From: Persicitalea jodogahamensis
GTDB lineage: Bacteria; Bacteroidota; Bacteroidia; Cytophagales; Spirosomataceae
Length of the DNA: 64,000 nucleotides
Direction: 5' to 3'
Assembly (NCBI RefSeq): GCF_014651615.1
Contig: NZ_BMXF01000003.1
Location: 496,001-560,000, forward strand
Below the pieces are notes generated by a model, which saw only the letters and a program-made list of their open reading frames with translations, made no database searches and was not told where the DNA came from. Within the stretch, counting starts at the first letter, position 1; each line of letters begins with the position of its first letter. The position numbers were made by a program, and so were the translations under genes. Positions 54,117 through 61,734 of this stretch are shown here, in pieces.

Positions 54117-55565
54117 TTACACTGTTGATGAATTTTGGGGCAAATATATGTAAAATCTTGCACCTTTTCCTTCCTCTCCGTCGGCCATAATGTAGCCATT
54201 GTGGTTGGCAACTACCTTCCGGCAAATAGCCAGCCCAATGCCTGATCCCTGGTAGTCGTCCTGCCCGTGCAGGCGCTGGAAAATCACAAAAATTTTCTCG
54301 GCATATTCATTCCGGAATCCTATTCCGTTGTCCTTGATCACAATCTGGTGAAAAATATCTTCGAGCTGCGACTCCCTGATTCCGGCAATCGAACTCCCTG
54401 AAATTTCAGAACTGGTGATCACTATTTCCGGACACAGACCCGGCTTGCAGTACTTCAGGGAATTGGATAAAATATTTTCGAAAAGCTGAGTAAGCTGGTT
54501 GCCGTAGCCAGTCACTGTGGGAAGCGTATCCGATCGTATATCCGCATTATGTTCTTGCATCTTGCCCTTGATGTTTGCCCGCACATCCCTAAGGATATCG
54601 TTCAGGTCGACCTGCTCAATTTCCCTGGGAGAATCGATACTGCGGGAAAAAGCCAGTAAATCGTCGATCAGCAGCTGCATACGTGAGGCTGACTTTATTA
54701 TCTTCCCCACGATTTGCTTTGACTCCTCTGTCAGGTTGTCTTTATTCTTGGTTTTCAATAAGTCAGCAAACGAACGAATTTTCCTGAGCGGTTCCTGCAA
54801 ATCATGAGAGGCGACGTAAGCGAACTGTTCGAGTTCGGCATTTGAGCGATTGAGGTTTTCTACCTGATTTTCGAGTTCGATCCGGTACCCTTTCGTGCGT
54901 TTGAGTTCGCGTTCGAGAAGCAGAAACGAACAGAGCAGAAAGGCCAGGGCCACACCCATGATTACCCAGTTGAACCGGAAAATCTGCTGCTTGTAATTGT
55001 CGCGGCTGATGATGCGCTCCTGCATAAGCTTGTTTTCCACAGAAGCTATTCGATCCAGAATTTCGTTAAGATTCTCCGTTTTGCTTGTGCCGTTTCTGAG
55101 CAATGTCAGTTTGCTGCTCAGATCCAATTTGGCAGGATCCGACATGCCGAAATTCACCACCGATTTTTCATATAGTGCAAAGTAATGGCGGAGCGAATCG
55201 ACCTTGGCATGTTGGGTAGGGCTATCCTGGGTCAGCTCGGATAGGTAATCAATTCTGTGGGGTACGGAGGCTAGCCTTTCCAGCATGTTTCTGCGGTTGA
55301 CCGAATCGATCATGACCAAATACCCCCTTCCATAGTAAGTCACCTGATAAAGTCTGGTGCGTATATCCTGCACATTATCAAGTACCTCATGGGTATGATC
55401 AACTTTCTCAGAGTAAAAAATGAGCTCTTGATTGATGGAATGGTAGCTGATAGACAGGATGACGATCAGAAAAACGGAGATGCCAAAAAGGAATCTGATC
55501 GCCCATGAGAGTTGCTCCTCAGAAAGGGAACGTTTCAAAAAATGCCTTTCGGGGGAGATGTTCAT
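54117..55565 (-). CDS. Membrane sensor histidine kinase, CHASE3-like
   Basis: 482 aa from the ATG at 55565; a TTG at 55628 that would extend it is the promoter's own -33 element, so it is ruled out. Two membrane segments (about 20-42 and 200-220) enclose a helical periplasmic CHASE3-like domain. Then a coiled coil, HisKA with FAYVASHDLQEPLRKIRSFA (His in SHDLQEP), and HATPase with DNGIGFRNEYAEKIF and GSGIGLAICRKV. It signals to the receiver encoded 9 bases downstream. Ligand unknown. A second kinase with near-identical HisKA text lies across rpoN. Confidence 0.93.
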   Translation of the reverse strand: MNISPERHFLKRSLSEEQLSWAIRFLFGISVFLIVILSISYHSINQELIFYSEKVDHTHEVLDNVQDIRTRLYQVTYYGRGYLVMIDSVNRRNMLERLASVPHRIDYLSELTQDSPTQHAKVDSLRHYFALYEKSVVNFGMSDPAKLDLSSKLTLLRNGTSKTENLNEILDRIASVENKLMQERIISRDNYKQQIFRFNWVIMGVALAFLLCSFLLLERELKRTKGYRIELENQVENLNRSNAELEQFAYVASHDLQEPLRKIRSFADLLKTKNKDNLTEESKQIVGKIIKSASRMQLLIDDLLAFSRSIDSPREIEQVDLNDILRDVRANIKGKMQEHNADIRSDTLPTVTGYGNQLTQLFENILSNSLKYCKPGLCPEIVITSSEISGSSIAGIRESQLEDIFHQIVIKDNGIGFRNEYAEKIFVIFQRLHGQDDYQGSGIGLAICRKVVANHNGYIMADGEEGKGARFYIYLPQNSSTV

Positions 55566-55594
55566 GTAGGTGGGATGCTGACGGAGATTCTCCA

Positions 55595-55628
55595 CAAAAC
55601 TACTCAATTTGGGAAAAAACCTGCCCAA
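55595..55628 (-). promoter_or_regulatory. Bacteroidota-type promoter TTG-N23-TAGTTTTG for the sensor kinase operon
   Basis: On the minus strand TTG (55628-55626), 23 bases, then TAGTTTTG (55602-55595), matching TTG/TAnnTTTG. The ATG at 55565 follows at about 30 bases. Confidence 0.7.
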
Positions 55629-55819
55629 TTTGTTTAACTTACAAAAAATTGTCCAGCATCGTGTCGGCTCTGAAAATGTTTACGATCCGCTAGCGAGGCC
55701 GCGTTTGATGGTTGTACTCAAACACTTCGGTTAGTAATGGGTTAAAAACACGGCCCGGAAGACAAGTGCTGGAACCAGATTTTCTAACCAACTTAAAAAC
55801 TTACCTACTACTGAGCAAT

Positions 55820-57274
55820 ATGCAGAGACAAACGCAGGTTCAACGCCAGACGTTAAAGTACTCCCCCCTCCAGATTCAGATGCTTAACTTGCTGCATCTG
55901 ACCACCCTCGAATTAGAGAACCGAATTAAAGAAGAGATGGAAGAAAATCCGGTTCTTGAAGAGGGAAAAGATGAAGCTGCCAAAGAAAAGGAAGACCTGG
56001 AAGATATACCCGACTTAGGTGAAACTGTCGGGGTGGGGAATGATGAAGTTCCGGAAGTGCAGGATTACTATGACTGGGACGAAATTCGGGATAACGACAT
56101 CCCCGATTATAAGACTTATGCCAATAATTACTCGCCTGACGATGAAGTGTATACTCGTCCCATGGTCGAGATTGTGTCTTTTCGGGAAGAACTCAAAGAG
56201 CAGATCCATTTCCTGGACCTGAACGAAAGGCAGGAACTCATTGCCGATTTTATTCTTGATTCCCTTGACGAAGACGGGTTTTTGCGCCGGGAGTGCGACA
56301 TCATTGCCGACGATATTTCCTTCGCGAACAGCCTTTACATCAAGGCCGAGGAAGTGGAGCAAATGTTGCACCTGATTCAGCAGCTTGAACCAGCTGGTAT
56401 TGCGGCCCGCGACTTGCAGGAAAACCTGTTGCTTCAGCTCGACCGGCGCAATGTCGATACCTCTCAGTGGAAACTGGCCAGGAAACTGGTGGCCGACTAT
56501 TTTCATGAACTGGGCACCCGTAATTACGATAAAATTATAAGGACGCTCGAGATCGAGGAGGATGAGCTTAAAGATGCCCTGCAGGTGGTAGTTTCCCTCA
56601 ATCCCAAGCCCGCTTCCGGGCTGCGCAGTGATTCCAGTTTGAACCATTCCATCAAACCCGATTTCTTGATGCGCTATCTTAACGATGGCGACATTGAGGT
56701 GCAGCTTGCCTGGGGAAATAGCCCCGCATTGCGCATGAGTCGGGTGTTTACCAAAATGGCCGAAGAGAAAACAGATCGGGCCACCCGCCAGTTTCTAAAA
56801 AACAAGATCAATTCAGCCAAGTGGTTTATCGATGCCATCAAGCAGCGCGAAAACACGATGCTGAATACGATGAAGGCCATTGTGAAATTACAATATGAGT
56901 ACTTCCAGACCGGAAACGTAAAGAAGCTCCAGCCGATGATCCTCAAGGATGTGGCCGAGATTATTGACATGGATATTTCGACGGTGTCACGGGTCACTAC
57001 GAATAAATATGTGCAGACGCCGTTTGGCATTGTTTTGTTAAAAGACCTCTTCACTGAGGGAGTTGCCAGGGAGGATGGAACCGAGGTGTCTAACCGGGCC
57101 ATTCAGGAGGCTATCAGGGAAATTGTGGAAGCGGAAGACAAACGTCACCCATTGAATGATCAGCAAATCACTGATTTACTCGCTAAGCGGGATTATCTGG
57201 TAGCCCGGAGAACGGTGGCGAAATATCGCGAACAACTCGGTATTCCGACTTCGCGACTACGTGTAGAGATATAG
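55820..57274 (+). CDS. rpoN: RNA polymerase sigma-54 factor RpoN
   Basis: 484 aa from the ATG at 55820; the frame opens earlier but MQRQTQVQRQTLKYSPLQIQ is the canonical region I start. Region I (1-50, Gln/Leu-rich with LHLTTLELENRIKEEMEENP), an acidic region II (about 55-110), the core-binding region III and the C-terminal RpoN box ARRTVAKYR are all present. It directs transcription from -24/-12 promoters and needs an AAA+ activator; such an activator is encoded 25 bases downstream. Only one rpoN is normally found per genome. Confidence 0.98.
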   Translation: MQRQTQVQRQTLKYSPLQIQMLNLLHLTTLELENRIKEEMEENPVLEEGKDEAAKEKEDLEDIPDLGETVGVGNDEVPEVQDYYDWDEIRDNDIPDYKTYANNYSPDDEVYTRPMVEIVSFREELKEQIHFLDLNERQELIADFILDSLDEDGFLRRECDIIADDISFANSLYIKAEEVEQMLHLIQQLEPAGIAARDLQENLLLQLDRRNVDTSQWKLARKLVADYFHELGTRNYDKIIRTLEIEEDELKDALQVVVSLNPKPASGLRSDSSLNHSIKPDFLMRYLNDGDIEVQLAWGNSPALRMSRVFTKMAEEKTDRATRQFLKNKINSAKWFIDAIKQRENTMLNTMKAIVKLQYEYFQTGNVKKLQPMILKDVAEIIDMDISTVSRVTTNKYVQTPFGIVLLKDLFTEGVAREDGTEVSNRAIQEAIREIVEAEDKRHPLNDQQITDLLAKRDYLVARRTVAKYREQLGIPTSRLRVEI

Positions 57275-57299
57275 AATATAATTCCAAACAAAGTTATTG

Positions 57300-58727
57300 A
57301 TGAAAAAAGTACTGGTAGTTGACGATGAGGCGGATATTTGCATGTTGTTGAAGCGCTTTCTTACCAAAAGCGGATTTGAGGTTGAGACGGCTCAGAACGG
57401 AAAACGGGGTCTTCAATTGGTTGAAGAGTTTAAGCCCGATCTGGTGATGACCGATTTTCGTTTGGGTGATATTACAGGAGCCGATCTGCTCGTCAGCATA
57501 AAGAAAAAACTCCCCCAGGTTCCGGTTCTTATTATTACCGGCTATTCTGATATCAAAACTGCCATCAGCGTGATGAGGCAGGGGGCATATGACTACATCA
57601 CCAAGCCGCTCTTCCCTGACGAAATCTTGGTTACGGTTAAAAAAGCGCTTGCTGATGCAGACAACGAAGAGGAAGAAAGTACCGGGCAGGTATCTACCGG
57701 CAAAAGTACCTCCAAAAGAAAGTCGAAATTCTCTTCGGACTATATCATCGGCAACAGTGAGGTGTCAAACGAACTCTACCGCCAGATCGATCTGGTGGCT
57801 CCCACTAATTTTAGCGTGATACTTTACGGCGAAAGTGGTGCGGGGAAAGAAGCCATCGCTCACGAAATTCACAACCGATCACATCGAAGCAAAAAGCCTT
57901 TTGTGGCTATGGACTGCGGCGCTATTTCCAAAGAGCTGGCCGGCAGTGAGCTGTTTGGGCACGAAAAAGGGTCTTTTACCGGCGCTTTACAAACCAAAAT
58001 CGGACACTTTGAGCTCGCCAACGGCGGGACACTGTTTTTGGATGAGGTATCCAACCTTACTTACGAAATTCAGATGGCATTGCTGCGCGTCGTACAGGAG
58101 CGGAAAGTGAGGCGCATAGGAAGTAATAAGGAGATCGACCTCGACGTGCGCATTGTGGTGGCCAGTAACGAGCGTTTGCTGGAACTTGCCAAAGAAGGGA
58201 AGTTCCGCGAGGACCTGTACTACCGTTTCAATGAGTTCAGCATGGAAGTACCTGCCCTGCGCGACCGCAAGGACGATTTGATGCTTTTTGCCAATGCGTT
58301 TCTCGATTCTACCAACCAGGAATTAGGAAAAAAAATCAAAGGTTTTTCGAAGGAAGTGGTCGAAGACTTCATGAATTACGAATGGCCGGGCAATTTACGT
58401 GAGTTAAAGAACGTGATCAAGCGGGCAACTTTGCTTTCAGCGGGCGATTACATCGAAGAAAAATCACTCCCTTTCGAGATTGCAAATTTTCAGAAATTGC
58501 GGGAGATGGATGAGGAATTCACGATACGTCCTGAACCCGATGAGCTTCCGACCGTTTCTGATCTTGATCCTAATCCGAGTTTGAAAACAGTAGCAAGTGA
58601 AGCAGAATATGACATGATACTTCAAGTGCTTCGTCAGGTAAATTTTAATAAGAGTAAAGCTGCCCGGTTGTTGAATATTGATCGTAAGACACTTTACAAT
58701 AAGATGAAGCAATTTGACATGCAGTAA
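57300..58727 (+). CDS. NtrC-type sigma-54 activator (receiver, AAA+, Fis HTH)
   Basis: 475 aa from the ATG at 57300. Receiver with phosphoacceptor D52 (DLVMTDFRLGD); a Ser/Thr-rich linker (EESTGQVSTGKSTSKRKSK, about 122-143); AAA+ domain with Walker A GESGAGKE, the sigma-54 contact loop GSFTGA (224-229, Ser instead of the usual Ala) and Walker B GGTLFLDEV; C-terminal Fis-type HTH (about 440-475, NFNKSKAARLLNIDRKTLYNKM). It activates RpoN-dependent promoters after phosphorylation. Its partner kinase gene starts on the stop codon (TAATG overlap). Confidence 0.97.
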   Translation: MKKVLVVDDEADICMLLKRFLTKSGFEVETAQNGKRGLQLVEEFKPDLVMTDFRLGDITGADLLVSIKKKLPQVPVLIITGYSDIKTAISVMRQGAYDYITKPLFPDEILVTVKKALADADNEEEESTGQVSTGKSTSKRKSKFSSDYIIGNSEVSNELYRQIDLVAPTNFSVILYGESGAGKEAIAHEIHNRSHRSKKPFVAMDCGAISKELAGSELFGHEKGSFTGALQTKIGHFELANGGTLFLDEVSNLTYEIQMALLRVVQERKVRRIGSNKEIDLDVRIVVASNERLLELAKEGKFREDLYYRFNEFSMEVPALRDRKDDLMLFANAFLDSTNQELGKKIKGFSKEVVEDFMNYEWPGNLRELKNVIKRATLLSAGDYIEEKSLPFEIANFQKLREMDEEFTIRPEPDELPTVSDLDPNPSLKTVASEAEYDMILQVLRQVNFNKSKAARLLNIDRKTLYNKMKQFDMQ

Positions 58728-60247
58728 TGGACAATGACATGACTGACCTGAAAAAAATATTTCATTCGTTCGGGATCAATCACCTCTTGAACGCATCTAC
58801 GAGCGGGCTCCTGCTATTCAAAAAACAGGCCGATGGCGATGGGTACGAGTGTACGGTAGAAAACGAATCGGCGCGTCGGATGACGGGCCTGAAAAAGCTT
58901 AATGGAGCAAGCTGGGACAGCATTGCAGGGAAAAGGGCTGAAAACATGGCTGCAGGAGACGGCGTGATTTCCGGGCTGGATTTTGAATCCTACTTTGCTG
59001 AGACAAGTACCTGGTGCCGGTTGAGCAATACGCCCGTCAACGAAAACCATTTTCTGTGCACGCTTACCGACATCACCCGCTACAAGGAAATTGAGAATAA
59101 GGAGGATATTGTGCTGGAAATCCTGCGTGATGCAGAGAAAACAGTACAATTCGGCACGTATATCTGGTATCACACCAGTCAACAGGTAGAGTGGTCTGAA
59201 GGGCTCTACGTTTTGCTTGGTTATAGTCCAGCCGAGGCCAATCAATGCCCGGCGAGTATCGATCGGTACATCGAACACATTCACCCTGATGATCGTGAGC
59301 GCGTGTTGGCGCGTATGCCTGATAGTTTTGAAATTGACCAGCCTTCTGAGCTGGAATACCGGGTCATTACACTTACGGGCCAGGAAAAGTACATCCAAAG
59401 CCGTTCGCTATATCATCCGGGCGATGATGCAAATCCTCCTAAAATTACCGGCTGTGTGGTTGATGTCACCTCTATCAAGCGAGTTCGGAGCCAATTGATG
59501 GAGAAAGTCGAGGAATTAAACCGGTCCAACGGTGATCTGGAACAATTCGCCTACGTAGCCTCACATGACCTTCAGGAGCCTCTTCGGAAAATCGTTTCTT
59601 TCGGAGAACGTCTTGAAAAGAAAGGAAAGGAAACGCTGGATGAAGAGATGGGAATGTATCTCGACCGTATTCTTAATGCTACCCGCAGAATGCAGAGTAT
59701 GATTAGCAATCTGCTCGAGTTTTCCCGCCTTACCCGGACCCGGCAGGGCTTTGAAAAGACGGATCTTAATATCATTGCCAAAGGGGTACTTAGTGATCTT
59801 GAACTGATCACCAGACAAAAAGAGGCTGTGATCCGCATTGATGAGATGCCCACAATAGAAGCTATTCCGAGCCAAATAGCGCAACTCTTTCAGAATCTGC
59901 TGTCGAATTCTTTGAAATTCACCAACGAAGCGATTCTTCCCGTCATTACCGTTCAATCTGAGGAGTTAAGTCCAACTGAACAAATTAACTACGGACTGCC
60001 GTCCGATCGGGCCTACATCCGGCTGACATTCAGTGACAATGGCATTGGTTTCGATGACGACGATGCCAGCCGTATCTTTACCATTTTTCAGCGGCTCAGA
60101 GGACGGTCGGAATATGAAGGTGCCGGTATCGGATTGTCAGTTTGTAAAAAAGTAGTTGAAAACCATGCTGGAATTATAATGGCCTCCGCCAGACCCGGCG
60201 CAGGGGCTACTTTTACCATAATACTTCCTCTCACCCAATTGTCCTGA
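58727..60247 (+). CDS. Cytoplasmic PAS-domain histidine kinase
   Basis: 506 aa. Its ATG overlaps the stop of the activator gene by one base, so they are translationally coupled. No membrane segments. Two PAS-like regions (about 10-120 and 135-255, the second with WSEGLYVLLGYSPAEANQC and YIEHIHPDDRERVLARM), then HisKA with FAYVASHDLQEPLRKIVSFG and HATPase with DNGIGFDDDDASRIFTIFQ and GAGIGLSVCKKVVENH. It probably senses an internal signal and phosphorylates the NtrC-type activator. The HisKA is a close match to that of the CHASE3 kinase at 54117-55565. Confidence 0.94.
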   Translation: MDNDMTDLKKIFHSFGINHLLNASTSGLLLFKKQADGDGYECTVENESARRMTGLKKLNGASWDSIAGKRAENMAAGDGVISGLDFESYFAETSTWCRLSNTPVNENHFLCTLTDITRYKEIENKEDIVLEILRDAEKTVQFGTYIWYHTSQQVEWSEGLYVLLGYSPAEANQCPASIDRYIEHIHPDDRERVLARMPDSFEIDQPSELEYRVITLTGQEKYIQSRSLYHPGDDANPPKITGCVVDVTSIKRVRSQLMEKVEELNRSNGDLEQFAYVASHDLQEPLRKIVSFGERLEKKGKETLDEEMGMYLDRILNATRRMQSMISNLLEFSRLTRTRQGFEKTDLNIIAKGVLSDLELITRQKEAVIRIDEMPTIEAIPSQIAQLFQNLLSNSLKFTNEAILPVITVQSEELSPTEQINYGLPSDRAYIRLTFSDNGIGFDDDDASRIFTIFQRLRGRSEYEGAGIGLSVCKKVVENHAGIIMASARPGAGATFTIILPLTQLS

Positions 60248-60276
60248 TACTATACGCAACGCTATCTGAATCCAAT

Positions 60277-61719
60277 ATGAAGCAAGAAAAGTCACTCCAT
60301 GTCCTGTTGGTTGATGACGATGAGGATGATTTTATTCTAACAAGTGCGTGTTTTAATGAGTTGGCCGGCTGGTCATTCAAATTGGAGTGGTGCCCTACCT
60401 ACGAAAAGGCAGTGGACAGCCTGACCCACTGCAAACATGACCTATATATTTTCGACTACCTGCTGGGCTCAAAAAGCGGAATTGATTTAATCAAGGAAGC
60501 AGTATCGCTCAATTGTCAGGAACCCATCATTTTGTTGACTGGCAAGGGCGACGAAAAAATCGCTGTTGAGTCCCTCCGTTTGGGAGCGGCGGACTACCTC
60601 GTTAAAAGCGATCTGGATGCGCCTATGCTCGAGCGCAGCCTTCGCTATTCCCTGGAAAGAACAAAAGTCGTAAAAGCGTTGCGGCAAAGCGAACGTCGCT
60701 ATCGACGCATTTTCGAAGAATCGAAGGATATGCTTTTCATAAGCGATCTGGATGGCAGGATTCTGGATTTTAATGATGCGGCGGTAAGCGTTACTGGCGT
60801 AGAGGAGAGCGAGTTGCGAGGCCGGGAAGTTCAGGCTTTTTTTGAACCGTACGAAATCAATCCGGTTTGGGAAGTCATTCGGGCCAAGAAAGACGTAACG
60901 GAGCAAGAGATAAGATTCATTAATCAGGATGGGGAACGAAAGTTCGGCGTGCTTTCTGCCACCATTGAAAATGAAAATTTGGCTCCATACGTACAGGGAC
61001 GGCTGCGCGATGCGACCAATCAGAAGCAGTCGGAGCGGGAGAGGCTTTTTTCGGAGAAACTAGCTGTAACCAGCCGCCTGGTACGCATGTTGGCTCACGA
61101 AGTGCGTAACCCGCTCACCAATGTCAATCTATCGGCCGAACAGCTTGAGTCAGAGTTGGAAGACGAGGACCTGAAGTTCTACACGGATATAATCAAGCGT
61201 AACTGTGGTCGCATCAATGACCTTATCACCCAACTGCTCCAATCTTCCCGGCCCGGTGAGTTCGCGCTGACAAGCGGCTCGCTGCATGAAGCTCTGGACT
61301 CCACACTGGCATCCGCGCACGATCGGTTGAAATTGAAGAAAATTCAAATCGAAAAACACTACGAAGCGGATGATTTCCAGATCGAAATGAATGCTGATAT
61401 GCTCGGCATCGCGGTTCTCAACCTGATTACGAATGCCATTGAGGCTATGGAGGAAGGTTCCGGAATATTGAAAATAACGACCCGCAATGTGGACGATGAG
61501 GTGCAGGTTCTGGTTGCTGACAACGGTTCCGGTATCAGCGAAGAAAACATGACGAAAGTTTTCGAACCTTACTTCACAGATAAAAAATCGGGAATGGGAA
61601 TTGGGCTGGCAAGTACCTTAAACATTGTGCAGACGCATGGCGGCCGCATAGATGTGCAGTCTCAGGAAGGAATCGGGACGGTATTTACCCTAAGCTTCCC
61701 GATTGCAGTAACAACCTAA
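60277..61719 (+). CDS. Receiver-PAS-histidine kinase hybrid
   Basis: 480 aa. N-terminal receiver with DDDEDD (13-18), phosphoacceptor D60 in LYIFDYLLGS and Lys in LVKSD. PAS domain at about 140-245 (IFEESKDMLFISDLDGRILDFND). HisKA with LVRMLAHEVRNPLTNVNLSAEQL (His in AHEVRNP), HATPase with ADNGSGISEENMTKVFEPYFTDKKSGMGIGLAS in the usual order. An input receiver in front of a kinase is a common Bacteroidota plan for relays. It follows the PAS kinase after 29 bases, in the same operon as rpoN's activator. Ends 15 bases from the convergent VCBS gene. Confidence 0.95.
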   Translation: MKQEKSLHVLLVDDDEDDFILTSACFNELAGWSFKLEWCPTYEKAVDSLTHCKHDLYIFDYLLGSKSGIDLIKEAVSLNCQEPIILLTGKGDEKIAVESLRLGAADYLVKSDLDAPMLERSLRYSLERTKVVKALRQSERRYRRIFEESKDMLFISDLDGRILDFNDAAVSVTGVEESELRGREVQAFFEPYEINPVWEVIRAKKDVTEQEIRFINQDGERKFGVLSATIENENLAPYVQGRLRDATNQKQSERERLFSEKLAVTSRLVRMLAHEVRNPLTNVNLSAEQLESELEDEDLKFYTDIIKRNCGRINDLITQLLQSSRPGEFALTSGSLHEALDSTLASAHDRLKLKKIQIEKHYEADDFQIEMNADMLGIAVLNLITNAIEAMEEGSGILKITTRNVDDEVQVLVADNGSGISEENMTKVFEPYFTDKKSGMGIGLASTLNIVQTHGGRIDVQSQEGIGTVFTLSFPIAVTT

Positions 61720-61734
61720 GTTTTCAGGGACAGG

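Noticed and set aside
55566-55628. TTG start extending the CHASE3 kinase by 21 residues
   Set aside because: The TTG coincides with the -33 element of a good promoter for the gene. The ATG at 55565 is the better start.
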